Shown here: positions 18,380 through 27,500 of the stretch, piece after piece
Numbering within the stretch: the stretch's first letter is position 1
How the letters are laid out: the number at the start of each line of letters is the position of its first letter
From: Rhodovulum sp.
Lineage (GTDB): Bacteria; Pseudomonadota; Alphaproteobacteria; Rhodobacterales; Rhodobacteraceae
DNA length: 41,102 nt
Reading direction: 5' to 3'
NCBI GenBank assembly: GCA_020637615.1
Contig: JACKKC010000028.1
Location: forward strand, 1 to 41,102
Translations under genes and position numbers: made by a program
Notes under the pieces: model-generated
Database searches by the model: none
What the model was told of the DNA's origin: nothing
The model's input: only the letters and a program-made list of their open reading frames with translations

Positions 18380-19783
18380 TCAACCTCTTGCCCAGGGGCC
18401 GTGGTGGCTGCCGCTCTCGTCTACGCGCTCGAAGGAATGGAGCCCGAAGAAATCCCGCTGGCCCTGGATCATGTTGGCGGTGCCGCGGCCGGTGCGCATC
18501 GCATCGAAATAGGCCAGCGCCGCCCCGAGCGCCGGCGCGGGATTGCCCGAGAGCGCCGCCACCGAGACCACTCGGCGCAGCGCGCCGTGGCTCGCCTTCA
18601 TCCGCTCCGCGAAGCTCGGCGCGAACATCAGGTTCGTGCCCGGATGCTCGGACAGCGCGCGGGCCATGTCGTCGAGCATCGCCGAGCGGATGATGCAGCC
18701 CGCGCGCCAGACCTTCGCCACCTCCGGCAGCGGCACCGCCCAGCCGTATTCCCCCGAGGCCGCGACGAGCAGCCCGAAGCCCTGGGCATAGCTCGCGATC
18801 TTGCCCGCGAGAAGCGCCTGCTCGAGCGCGGGGATGAGCCCGGCATCGCCGGCGATGCGCTCCGGCGCCGCCCCGAAGATGGCCTCCCCCGCCCTGCGTT
18901 CCTCGAGCCGCGCCGAGAGGTTGCGCGCCGCCACCGCCGCCTCGATGGCCGTCACCGGCGCGGCGAGATGCTGCGCCTCGATCGCCGTCCAGCGCCCGGT
19001 GCCCTTCTGCCCGGCGCGGTCGAGGATCACGTCGAGCAGCGGCCGGCCCGTCGCCGCATCCACGGTTTCCGCGACCGTCGCCGCGATCTCCACGAGATAG
19101 GAGGAAAGCGGCCCCTCGTTCCAGCGCGCGAAGACCGCGCCGATCTCGCCCGCCGCCATGCCCAAGCCGTCGCGCATGAGGCCGTAGACCTCGGCGATCA
19201 TCTCCATGTCAGCGTATTCGATGCCGTTGTGCACGGTCTTGACGAAATGCCCCGCGCCGTCAGGTCCCATCCAGGTGGCGCAGGGCGTGCCCTCGAACTT
19301 CGCCGAGATCGCCTCGAGCACCGGCGCCACCCGGTCCCAGCCGGCCTTGGCGCCGCCGCCCATGATCGAGGGCCCGTGCCGCGCCCCCTCCTCGCCGCCG
19401 GAGACGCCGATCCCGAGGAAGGGCAGCCCCGCCGCCTCGGCTTCCGCGGCCCGCCGGCGCGTATCGCGGAAATTGGCGTTGCCCGCGTCGATGATCAGGT
19501 CTTCGGGCCCCAGCACCGCGCGCAGCGCCGCGATCATCGCATCGACCGGCTCGCCCGCCGGCACCATCAGGATCACCGCCCGGGGCGGCGAGAGCGCCGC
19601 CGCGAGATCGCCGAGCGTCGGGCAGGGCGTGATCCGCTCCGCCAGCGGCCCCGCGCCGGCCACGAACTCGCCGATCACCGAGGTGGTGCGGTTCTGCACC
19701 GCCACGCGAAAGCCCTTCTCGGCGATGTTGAGCGCCAGCGCCGCCCCCATCGTCCCCAGGCCGACCAGCCCGATCTCCTGCAT
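18380..19783 (-). CDS. gnd: 6-Phosphogluconate dehydrogenase, decarboxylating
   Basis: A 467-residue enzyme of the oxidative pentose phosphate pathway, converting 6-phosphogluconate to ribulose 5-phosphate and CO2 with NADPH production. The N-terminal loop is IGLVGLGTMGAALALNIAEK, followed by NRT. Substrate-binding motifs are GVSGGEEGARHGPSIMGGG (about residue 126) and KTVHNGIEYADMEMIAEVYG (about 183). The end QRDFFGLHSFERVD is diagnostic. The length matches the long homodimeric form. It is convergent with ubiB, with 70 bases between them and no clear terminator. Confidence 0.95.
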   Translation of the reverse strand: MQEIGLVGLGTMGAALALNIAEKGFRVAVQNRTTSVIGEFVAGAGPLAERITPCPTLGDLAAALSPPRAVILMVPAGEPVDAMIAALRAVLGPEDLIIDAGNANFRDTRRRAAEAEAAGLPFLGIGVSGGEEGARHGPSIMGGGAKAGWDRVAPVLEAISAKFEGTPCATWMGPDGAGHFVKTVHNGIEYADMEMIAEVYGLMRDGLGMAAGEIGAVFARWNEGPLSSYLVEIAATVAETVDAATGRPLLDVILDRAGQKGTGRWTAIEAQHLAAPVTAIEAAVAARNLSARLEERRAGEAIFGAAPERIAGDAGLIPALEQALLAGKIASYAQGFGLLVAASGEYGWAVPLPEVAKVWRAGCIIRSAMLDDMARALSEHPGTNLMFAPSFAERMKASHGALRRVVSVAALSGNPAPALGAALAYFDAMRTGRGTANMIQGQRDFFGLHSFERVDESGSHHGPWARG

Positions 19784-20043
19784 CTGCGTTCCTCCCGCGC
19801 GAGCTTCCCGGTGCCACGACGGCCGATAATGCCCATCGCGGCGCGCTTGTCACCCCGGGGCGCAGGCACGCGCCGGCCAAGCCCGCTCCAACACGGCCGG
19901 CAACACCACGCGACGACCCGGATTCGCAGACGATGTGCGACACCAGCCAGGTCCGGGACCGCCAAGGAAACGGGCGCCGGCACCTCGGCCGCCCGGCCCG
20001 GCCCCGCAAAGGCATCACGCGACACTTGCGCGAGCTTTGAGCC

Positions 20044-20073
20044 TTGCACAGCGGGGGCGTTTGGGTTTATCCG
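20044..20073 (+). promoter_or_regulatory. Possible promoter of tRNA-Arg(ACG)
   Basis: TTGCAC at 20044-20049 and TATCCG at 20068-20073 are 18 bases apart, placing a start near 20080, just before the tRNA. The -10 box is weak. No gene is seen in the rest of the gap back to gnd (19784-20043). Confidence 0.35.
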
Positions 20074-20082
20074 GTCGCCGAC

Positions 20083-20159
20083 GGACTGGTAGCTCAGTTG
20101 GATAGAGTACTTGACTACGAATCAAGGGGTCGGGGGTTCGAATCCTCCCCAGTCCGCCA
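20083..20159 (+). tRNA. tRNA-Arg, anticodon ACG
   Basis: A complete cloverleaf. The acceptor GGACTGG pairs perfectly with CCAGTCC. The D arm contains AGCTCAGTTGGATAGAGT, and the anticodon stem CTTGA/TCAAG holds the loop CTACGAA with anticodon ACG. The T arm is GGGGG-TTCGAAT-CCTCC (one wobble pair). The CCA end is encoded at 20157-20159. It reads CGN arginine codons after A34 is deaminated to inosine. Confidence 0.96.
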
Positions 20160-20196
20160 CTCCCCGAAAGCCCACGCAGCCTGAAGCGCCCGAAGC

Positions 20197-20233
20197 CCGG
20201 CCAGGTGGCGCCTCGTCCCGCGCCACGGGCCGG
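20197..20233 (+). terminator. Strong hairpin between tRNA-Arg(ACG) and the dipeptidase gene
   Basis: GTGGCGC at 20205-20211 pairs with GCGCCAC at 20220-20226 (8-base loop). Outside it, CCGGCC at 20197-20202 pairs with GGCCGG at 20228-20233. No T-run follows. It may end tRNA transcription or support its processing. It ends 8 bases before the next ATG, so it could also mask that ribosome-binding region. Confidence 0.4.
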
Positions 20234-20241
20234 CGCCCGGC

Positions 20242-21306
20242 ATGACCGGGCCCATCCCGGTCTTCGACGGCCACAACGACCTGCTCTCCCGGCTTTGGCG
20301 TGCCGACGCGGCCAAGCGCGACCGGATCTGGCTCGAAGGCGACGGTTCCGGCCATCTGGACCTGCCGCGGATGCGGCGCAGCGGCTTCGCCGGCGGGCTC
20401 TTCGCGATCTGGGTGCCCTCCCCCGAGGCCGGCGCCGACATCGACGCACTCATGCGCGACCCGCCCTTCGACCTCCCGCTGCCCGATCCCGTCGGGACCG
20501 ACGCAGCGCAGCCGGCGGCGCTCGCCATGGCGGGAATCCTGATGCGCATGGAGCGCGTCTCGGAGGGCGCGCTGCGCCTCTGCCGGTCGGCGGCGGAGAT
20601 CCGCGCCTGTCTCGATGCGGGGGGCATCGCCGCCGTCCTGCACATGGAAGGGGCCGAGGCGATCGGACCCGATCTCGATGCTCTCCACCTGCTGCACGCT
20701 GTCGGCCTGCGCTCGCTCGGACCGGTCTGGAGCCGGCCGACGATCTTCGGCCATGGCGTTCCCTTCCGCTTTCCCGGTGACCCCGACACAGGCCCGGGCC
20801 TCACCGCGCTCGGCCGCGATCTGGTGCGCACCTGCGATACCCTGCGCATCGTGATCGACCTCTCGCATCTCAATGCGGCGGGCTTCGACGACGTGGCGGC
20901 CATCTCCACGGCGCCCCTCGTGGCCAGCCATTCCAACGCCCATGCCATCTGCCCGGCCTCGCGCAACCTCACCGACCGGCAACTCGCGATCATCCGCGAG
21001 CGCGCGGGCCTCGTCGGGCTCAATTTCGCCGCCGCCTTCCTGCGCCCCGACGGCCGCAGGACGGTGGAGACCGGCTGGGACCCGCTGCTCCGGCACCTCG
21101 ACCATCTCATCGCCCATCTGGGCGAGGACCATGTCGGGATCGGCTCCGATTTTGACGGCGCCACGATCCCCGAATGCATCGGCGACGTGGCCGGCCTGCC
21201 TGCCTTCGAGGCGGCGCTGCGGGCGCATGGCTACGACACGCCGCTCCTCGCCAAGCTGCTGCACGGCAACTGGCTCAGCCTGCTGGAGCGCGTCTGGGGC
21301 GCCTGA
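20242..21306 (+). CDS. Dipeptidase, membrane (renal) dipeptidase family M19
   Basis: A 354-residue zinc dipeptidase. The zinc ligands of the family are visible: H11 and D13 in DGHNDL, the bridging Glu in LHMEGAEAIG (about residue 137), and His residues in VASHSNAHAICPASRNLTD (about 230-245) and near HVGIGSDFDGATIPE (about 300). There is no signal peptide, so it is probably cytoplasmic, as in many bacterial homologues. It hydrolyses dipeptides, including D-amino-acid types in some members. No good ribosome site precedes the ATG, and a strong hairpin ends just before it. No partner gene is adjacent. Confidence 0.9.
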   Translation: MTGPIPVFDGHNDLLSRLWRADAAKRDRIWLEGDGSGHLDLPRMRRSGFAGGLFAIWVPSPEAGADIDALMRDPPFDLPLPDPVGTDAAQPAALAMAGILMRMERVSEGALRLCRSAAEIRACLDAGGIAAVLHMEGAEAIGPDLDALHLLHAVGLRSLGPVWSRPTIFGHGVPFRFPGDPDTGPGLTALGRDLVRTCDTLRIVIDLSHLNAAGFDDVAAISTAPLVASHSNAHAICPASRNLTDRQLAIIRERAGLVGLNFAAAFLRPDGRRTVETGWDPLLRHLDHLIAHLGEDHVGIGSDFDGATIPECIGDVAGLPAFEAALRAHGYDTPLLAKLLHGNWLSLLERVWGA

Positions 21307-21497
21307 CCGGCAGTCCGGACGGCCCGCGGGCCCCATCCGGCCGGCAGAATCCGAACGCGGATGCGTTTAGTCGTTTCCGGTCCAACGCCTCGTGGAGCAC
21401 GGGCGGTACCCTTGACTGCGTTGCGAGCCTTCCAAGCCGAAGCCCGACACGGCCAACCCGACAGGCTCCGACTTGGGCGATGCCCCGGCGCCCGGCG

Positions 21498-22154
21498 TCA
21501 CCGCCCCGCCGGGCCGCCCAGGCTGAGCTTGCGGGCGTAGAAGGCTTCGGCGAGCGCGTCAGGCGCGCAGCATTCCATGCCCCTGAGCCGCATGAGTCCG
21601 CGAAAGGTGAGATCGTCGAACCAGTGCTTCGAGGTCTGGCTGGCGAAGGCGCTCAGCAGGATCTCGATCTTGCGGTCGGCATCCGCGACGCTCGCCGGAA
21701 CGAAGGCATTGGGCGAGCCCATGCCGCCGTCCCACTTCGGGATCTCGTATTCGAGGATCACATGGTCGCGGAACGCGTTCCAGGTCAGTTCCGAGACGGT
21801 GCGATGGTCCTGATGCAGATCCTTGCCGTAATGGGTGAAGATCAGATCCGGCTCATGGACCTTCAGCGCCTCGAAGACATCCTTGATCTCGCCCCATTGC
21901 AGCGGAAACCGCCCGTCGCGGAATTCGTGCAACTCGACCACCGAGGCCGCGGCGCCCTCGAGGAAGCGCGCCGCGCTCGCCCGCGCCTCCTCCCCGCGGA
22001 TGCCCCCGCCGGAAAGCACGACCCAGACGACGCGCAGGCCGGGATGCTCGCGCATCAGCCGCAGCAGGGTCGCCCCGGCCCCGATCTCGATGTCGTCGCT
22101 ATGCGCGCCGAGAGCGAGGATCGTGCGAAGCTCAGGCCACCGCAGATCGAGCAT
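21498..22154 (-). CDS. PIG-L/LmbE family deacetylase
   Basis: A 218-residue zinc-dependent N-deacetylase-like protein. The metal motif AHSDDIEIGAGATLLRL (H18, D21) follows a short start MLDLRWPELRTILALG, and the third metal ligand is in DLHQDHRTVSELTWNAFR. The start at 22154 is preferred because the protein then begins just before the conserved strand; the frame is open further upstream inside the neighbour gene. It overlaps the upstream nucleotidyltransferase gene by 23 bases, so translation is coupled. Family members remove acetyl groups from N-acetyl amino sugars or related compounds; in a sugar-nucleotide context it probably modifies a surface-sugar precursor. Confidence 0.87.
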   Translation of the reverse strand: MLDLRWPELRTILALGAHSDDIEIGAGATLLRLMREHPGLRVVWVVLSGGGIRGEEARASAARFLEGAAASVVELHEFRDGRFPLQWGEIKDVFEALKVHEPDLIFTHYGKDLHQDHRTVSELTWNAFRDHVILEYEIPKWDGGMGSPNAFVPASVADADRKIEILLSAFASQTSKHWFDDLTFRGLMRLRGMECCAPDALAEAFYARKLSLGGPAGR

Positions 22155-22938
22155 CGGGCTTCGGCGCCTTCCATGTCTGCCAGGGGGTGGTGCCCTTCGC
22201 GACCATGTCGTCGAGCGCCTGCTTCTCCTTGAAGGTGTCCATCGGCATCCAGAAGCCGTCGTGCTTGTGGGCATAGAGCCGATTGGCCTTGACCAGCCGG
22301 TCGAAGCCCTCGATCACCAGTTCCTCGCCCTCGAAGAGATTGTCGAAGATCGCCTGCCGCAGGATGATGTAGCCGCCGTTCATCCACATGCCGCTTTCCT
22401 TGACGTTCATCATCCGCGCCACCTTGCCGTTCTCGCGCGTGGTGACGAGGTGGAAGGAATAGGGCGGCTGCACGCAGCAGAAGCCGGCGGTGGAATCCGA
22501 GGCCCGGAAGGCCGAGACCATGGCGTCGAGGTCCATGTCGGTCAGGATGTCGGCGTAATTGGCCAGGAACATCTCCTCGCCCGCCAGATGCTCGCGGACC
22601 TTCAGCAGGCGGCCGCCGATATTGGTCGACTGGCCGGTGTCGACGAAGGTGATGCGCCAGTCGTGGATGTCGGTCCTGAGCAGCTGCCGCTTGGCGCCGC
22701 CGTCCTCGAAGACGAAGTCGTTGGACATGCATTCGTCGTATTCGAGAAAGAACCGCTTGATCGTCTCGCCCATGTAGCCGAGGCAGAGCACGAAATCCTT
22801 GTGCCCGAAGGAGGCATAATACTTCATGATGTGCCACAGGATCGGCATTCCGCCCACGGGGACCAGCGGTTTCGGAATCTGATCGGAATAGTCGCGCAAG
22901 CGCGTCCCCTGGCCACCACAGAACAACACAACCTTCAT
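22132..22938 (-). CDS. Sugar-1-phosphate nucleotidyltransferase, glucose-1-phosphate cytidylyltransferase-like
   Basis: A 268-residue nucleotidyltransferase. The N-terminus MKVVLFCGGQGTRLRDYSDQ has the GGxGTRL nucleotide-binding loop, then IPKPLVPVGGMPILWHIMKY with the catalytic Lys region. A C-terminal segment GFWMPMDTFKEKQALDD strongly resembles RfbF-type glucose-1-phosphate cytidylyltransferases. The product would be CDP-glucose, or another NDP-sugar, for polysaccharide. The start at 22938 is chosen by the family N-terminus; the frame is open upstream to 23025. It is the first gene of a two-gene unit with the PIG-L protein. Confidence 0.85.
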   Translation of the reverse strand: MKVVLFCGGQGTRLRDYSDQIPKPLVPVGGMPILWHIMKYYASFGHKDFVLCLGYMGETIKRFFLEYDECMSNDFVFEDGGAKRQLLRTDIHDWRITFVDTGQSTNIGGRLLKVREHLAGEEMFLANYADILTDMDLDAMVSAFRASDSTAGFCCVQPPYSFHLVTTRENGKVARMMNVKESGMWMNGGYIILRQAIFDNLFEGEELVIEGFDRLVKANRLYAHKHDGFWMPMDTFKEKQALDDMVAKGTTPWQTWKAPKPDARSAVA

Positions 22939-22996
22939 TCGGTCTACCTCGTCGCACATCTGAACCGCCCCCGCGGCCTGGCCGAGTGGCGGCGCA

Positions 22997-23024
22997 AGTA
23001 TAGACATTCGCATCGCGATTTCCA
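22997..23024 (-). promoter_or_regulatory. Possible promoter of the nucleotidyltransferase unit
   Basis: On the minus strand, TGGAAA (23024-23019) and TATACT (23002-22997) are 16 bases apart. The start would be near 22990, about 50 bases before the ATG at 22938. Apart from this and the mce promoter, the 22939-23304 region holds no gene that could be recognised. Confidence 0.4.
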
Positions 23025-23246
23025 CCGCAGAACGCCATCCGGGCCGGAAAGCTGGCGGTTCGGTAAATCCCCCGCGCCGCAGGGCGACAGGAGAATTGCA
23101 CGCGGCAGCGCGCGCCCTCCTCCCGAGATCCGGGCAGGCGGCGTCACTATCCCGCCCGGATGGCTCCGCCCTCGTCTTGCTGCAGGGCAGTCAAAGAAGA
23201 ACATAGTAACTCCGGATGCGTTAGCCCCGGAACGCCCCGGCCGCGA

Positions 23247-23275
23247 TTGCCGTCCGCCGGCGCCTCGCCTATAGA
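23247..23275 (+). promoter_or_regulatory. Promoter of the mce operon
   Basis: TTGCCG at 23247-23252 and TATAGA at 23270-23275 are exactly 17 bases apart. The -10 box is embedded in an inverted repeat: GCGCCTC at 23260-23266 and GAGGCGC at 23274-23280. The start would be near 23282, giving a short leader before the ATG at 23305. Confidence 0.55.
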
Positions 23276-23304
23276 GGCGCTGCCCGGAGCGAGGATCGAC
23301 CCCC

Positions 23305-23709
23305 ATGATCGGACGGCTCAACCACGTCGCCATCGCCGTGCCCGACCTCGAGGCGGCCGCCGCGACCTACCGCGACACGCTGGGCGCCAGGGTCGGCGCG
23401 CCCCAGGCCGAGCCCGAGCACGGCGTGACGGTGATCTTCATCGACCTGCCGAACACCCGCATCGAGCTCCTGCATCCCCTGGGCGAAGCCTCGCCGGTCG
23501 CCGCCTTCCTCGCGCGCAACCCCGCCGGCGGCATCCATCACCTCTGCTTCGAGGTCGAGGACATCCGCGCCGCCCGCGACCGCCTGCTCGCCGAGGGCGC
23601 GCGCGTGCTCGGCGACGGCGAGCCGAAGACCGGGGCCCACGGCAAGCCGGTGCTCTTCCTGCATCCCAAGGATTTCAACGGGACCCTCGTGGAGCTCGAG
23701 GAAGCGTGA
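23305..23709 (+). CDS. mce: Methylmalonyl-CoA epimerase
   Basis: A 134-residue VOC-fold enzyme that interconverts (S)- and (R)-methylmalonyl-CoA in propionyl-CoA breakdown. It opens IGRLNHVAIAVPDLEAAAAT, and has IELLHPLGEASPVAAFL, GGIHHLCFEVEDI and FLHPKDFNGTLVELEE, which carry the metal ligands (His in the first strand and in the GGIHH segment, Glu in the last) and are diagnostic of the family. The length is standard. It overlaps the next gene by four bases (GTGA). Confidence 0.95.
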   Translation: MIGRLNHVAIAVPDLEAAAATYRDTLGARVGAPQAEPEHGVTVIFIDLPNTRIELLHPLGEASPVAAFLARNPAGGIHHLCFEVEDIRAARDRLLAEGARVLGDGEPKTGAHGKPVLFLHPKDFNGTLVELEEA

Positions 23710-23969
23710 CGATCACCTCCATCCTGGTCGTCTACGTGGTGGTATGGTTCCTGACGCTCTTCGTCGTCCTGCCGCTGAACGTCCGCAGCCAGTCCGAGGA
23801 CGGCTCGATCGTGCCCGGGACCCCCGGCTCGGCCCCCACCGACCCGATGATCCGCACGAAGCTGAAATGGGTCACCCTGGTCGCGACCCTCATCTGGGCC
23901 GCGCTCTGCGCCTTCATCCAGTGGGGCGGCCTCACGATCCACGACATCGACATCTGGGGGCGGATGTAG
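23706..23969 (+). CDS. DUF1467 family small inner-membrane protein
   Basis: An 87-residue protein with two membrane segments (about residues 3-24 and 58-77) and between them the conserved NVRSQSEDGSIVPGTPGSAP and DPMIRTKLKWVTLVATL. This is the DUF1467 pattern, found mostly in alphaproteobacteria. It starts with GTG at 23706, inside the end of mce (four-base overlap), so the two are coupled. The function is unknown. Confidence 0.85.
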   Translation: MTITSILVVYVVVWFLTLFVVLPLNVRSQSEDGSIVPGTPGSAPTDPMIRTKLKWVTLVATLIWAALCAFIQWGGLTIHDIDIWGRM

Positions 23970-24047
23970 CCGCCGCAGCGACAAGACGGTCGCCCGGGCG
24001 CGGAATCGTGCTATGCTCTTTCCCGCTGCAATGGAGGTCCCCGCACG

Positions 24048-24191
24048 ATGAAGCCCCTCGCCCTGCTCGTTGCCTCGGCCGCCTTTCTCGCCCTCTCCGG
24101 CGCCGCCTTCGCGGCCTGCAACTGGTCGGAGAAGAAGCACGAACAGACCGCCGGGACCCCGATCGTCCTGCCGCCCGAAGTCGGCACCTGA
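24048..24191 (+). CDS. Small secreted peptide of 47 residues, function unknown
   Basis: It opens MKPLALLVASAAFLALSGAA, followed by FAA, a classic signal peptide, and the mature part would be about 24 residues: CNWSEKKHEQTAGTPIV and then LPPEVGT. A GGAGG at 24033-24037 precedes the ATG. The Cys right after FAA might be lipidated, but the sequence before it (AFAAC) is not a standard lipobox (usually Leu at -3). It follows DUF1467 by 78 bases on the same strand and may belong to that transcript. No family was recognised. Confidence 0.6.
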   Translation: MKPLALLVASAAFLALSGAAFAACNWSEKKHEQTAGTPIVLPPEVGT

Positions 24192-24538
24192 CCGGACCCG
24201 GATCCCGCGTTCCACCGCGGGACGGCCTGAAGACGGAGATGCCGCCGCGCCCATGCGGTGCCGTGATGACTTGGCCTGACGCCAGCAGCCCCACACCTCG
24301 CCGGCACTCCTGAGCCACGCCTCGAGTTAGGAAGAGGGGGGCGCCCCACGGTGGAACGCGGAGCATGCCCCTGGACGCGCGAGCCGTAGGGCGAGAGAGG
24401 TGCAGCAACACCATCGGGCGAGGATCAGGCTGGGGACACCCGGGCAGGACAAGGGTCGACGGCAAATGCAGCGGGAAGAAAGCCACACGGTGCCGCCGGC
24501 TGCGGGCACGAGCGGAGCAAAGGCCCCATTGCGCGGCC
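24192..24538. other. Intergenic region with a spaced 17-base inverted repeat
   Basis: No gene is recognisable in these 347 bases between the small peptide gene and the convergent RND pump. CCGCGTTCCACCGCGGG (24205-24221) returns inverted as CCCACGGTGGAACGCGG (24345-24361) with one mismatch. The arms are 123 bases apart and could bound a small non-coding repeat element, but no clear target duplication flanks them. No T-tailed terminator was found for either convergent unit. Confidence 0.4.
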
Positions 24539-27500
24539 TCAGGTCCTGAGCACCCGGTAGATCGCCGGAATCACCAAGACCGTCAGCAACGTCGACGAGG
24601 CGAGGCCGAAGAGGAGCGAGATCGCGAGGCCCTGGAAGATCGGATCGGTCAGGATCACCGAGGCGCCGATCATCGCCGCCAGCGCCGTCAGCAGGATCGG
24701 CTTGAAGCGGATCGCGCCGGCCTCGACCAGCACCTCGGTCAGCGGCCGCTCCGGCCCGCCGGCGTGGCGGATGAAATCCACCAGAAGGATCGAGTTGCGC
24801 ACGATGATGCCCGCGAGCGCGATGAACCCGATCATCGAGGTCGCCGAGAAGGGCGCGCCGAAGAGCCAGTGGCCGGAGAGGATGCCGATGAAGGTCAGCG
24901 GGATCGGCGTCAGGATCACGAGCGGCACCCGGAACGAGCCGAACTGGGCGACGACCAGGATGTAGATGCCGAGCAGCGCCACCCCGAAGGCCGCGCCCAT
25001 GTCGCGGAAGGTGACCCAGGTCACCTCCCATTCGCCGTCCCAGAGCAGCACCGGCACGCGCTCGTCCTCGGGCTGGCCGTGCAGGCTGATCTCCGGCTTC
25101 GGCAGGTCGGTCCAGTCCTGGGCGTCGAGCGCATCCCTGACCGCCAGCATGCCGTAGAGCGGCGCCTCGAAATCGCCGGCGAGCTCGGCGGTGACCATCT
25201 CCGCCGCCCGGCCGTTGTGGCGGAAGACCGGATAGGAGGCCGGCTCCTCGCTGACCCTGACCACGTCGCCGAGCTCGACCACGCCGCTCGAGCCGGGCAG
25301 CACGTTGGCCGGGATCGGGGTGGTTAGGAAGCGCTCGTCGAGCACCCGCGCCCCTGCGGGGCGCTCGATTCGGATCGGCACCGGCTGGCGGCCGCCGCCG
25401 CGGTGGGAATAGCCGACCGTCTCCCCGCCGTTCAGGATGGCGATGGTGTCGAAGACATCCCGCTCCTCGACCTTGAAGAACTCCGCGTCGTCGGTCGAGA
25501 CCGTGGCGCGCAGCCGCCGGGCGGGCGCTCCGTAGGAATTGTCCACGTCGACCACGAAGGGCACCGAGCGAAAGGCCTCCTCCACCCGCGCCGCCACGGC
25601 GCGGCGGGTCTCGGCGTCGGGGCCGTAGATCTCGGCGAGCAGCGTGGCCAGCACCGGGGGCCCGGGCGGCGGCTCGACCACCTTCAGGCTGGTGCCCGGC
25701 GGAACCTCGATCTCCGCCAGCCGCGCGCGGATGTCGAGCGCGATGGCATGGCTGGCGCGGTCGCGCTCGCCCTTGGGCAGGAGGTTGATCGCCACCTCGC
25801 CCTGCTCCGGGCTCGCGCGCAGATAGGAATGCCGCACCAGCCCGTTGAAGTTGAAGGGCGCCGCGGTCCCGGCATGGACCTGCACCGAGCGCACTTCCGG
25901 CAGCGCCAGCACGCTGCGCGCCACCCGCTGCGCCACCGCCTCGGTCGCCTCCACCGCCGCTCCCTCCGGCAGGTCGATGACCACGGCGAGCTCCGACTTG
26001 TTGTCGAAGGGCAGGAGCTTCACCGTGACGGCCTTGGTGTAGAAGAGCGAGAGCGAGCCCAGCGTCAGCACGCCCACCGCCAGCAGGAAGAGCCAGCTGC
26101 GCGCCTTGCTGCGCAGGATGGGCCGCGCCACGGCGGAATAGATCCGCCCCAGCCTGCCGCCCTCGGCGTGATGGTCATGGGCCGCATGGGTGGCACGGCC
26201 CGCGACCTTCAGCATCAGCCAGGGCGTGACGGTGACGGCGACGAAGAAGGAGAAGATCATCGCCGCCGAGGCATTGGCCGGGATCGGGCTCATGTAGGGG
26301 CCCATCATGCCCGAGACGAAGAGCATCGGCAGCAGTGCCGCGACCACGGTCAGCGTGGCGACGATGGTCGGGTTGCCGACCTCGGCCACCGCCTCGATGG
26401 CGGCCTGCCGGCGCGGCCGATCGTCGCCCATGCCCCAGTGCCGGGCGATGTTCTCGATCACCACGATGGCGTCGTCGACCAGGATGCCGATCGAGAAGAT
26501 CAGCGCGAAGAGCGAGACCCGGTTCAGCGTGTAGCCCATCAGCCAGGAGGCGAAGAGCGTGAGCAGGATCGTGACCGGGATCACCACCGCGACCACCACG
26601 CCCTCGCGCCAGCCGATGGCGATCACCACGAGCCCGATGATCGAAACCGTCGCGAGCCCGAGATGGTAGAGCAGCTCGTTCGCCTTCTCATTGGCGGTCT
26701 CGCCGTAGTCCCGCGTCACCTCGATGGCGATGTCCTCGGGGATCAGGCTGCCGTGCAGCCCCTCGACCCGGTGCAGGATCTCCTCGGCCACTACCACCGC
26801 GTTCGAGCCGGCGCGCTTGGCGATGGCCAGCGTCACCGAGGGCACCCGCGCCGGCGCGCCGTCGGTCAGCGCGACCGTGGAGACAAGCAGCTGGCCGCTC
26901 TCGGTGCTGAGCCCCACTTCCGCCAGGTCGCGCACATAGACCGGCCGGTCGTCGCGGGTGGTGACAAGCAGGTTGGCAATCTCGTCGGGCCGGCGCAACG
27001 TTTCGCCCGCGACCAGCGTCACCTGCTCGCCGCCGTCGCGCAGCCGCCCCGCCGGAAAGGCGGAATTGGCGCCCGAGACCTTGGCCGCGAGCTGCTGGAG
27101 CGTCACGCCGTAGAGCGCCAGCCGCTCGGGGTCGGGCGCGATGCGGATCATCTCGCCGGTCTCGCCCACGAGATAGGTCAGGCCCACGTCCTCGATCTTG
27201 GCGACCTCGGTGCGCAGCTCCCGCGCGATGCGGGTCAGGTCGTTGGGGGTGATGCGCTCGGCGGCCCCGGGCTTCGGCGAGAGGGTCAGCGCCAGGATCG
27301 CCACGTCGTCGATGCCGCGGCCGACGATCAGCGGCTCCGGCACGCCCACCGGGATGCGGTCCATGTTGGCGCGCAGCTTCTCGTGCACGCGCAGGATCGC
27401 CGCATCCGAGGAGGTGCCGACCACGAAACGCGCCGTCACCATCACCGCGTCGTCGGCGGTCTGGGAATAGACGTGCTCCACCCCGTCGATTCCCTTGACG

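Noticed and set aside
21315..21340. Hairpin after the dipeptidase gene (GGCCCGCGGGCC with flanking CCGGA/TCCGG)
   Set aside because: The pairing is real but the core is a short palindrome without a loop or T-run, so a terminator call is not supported.
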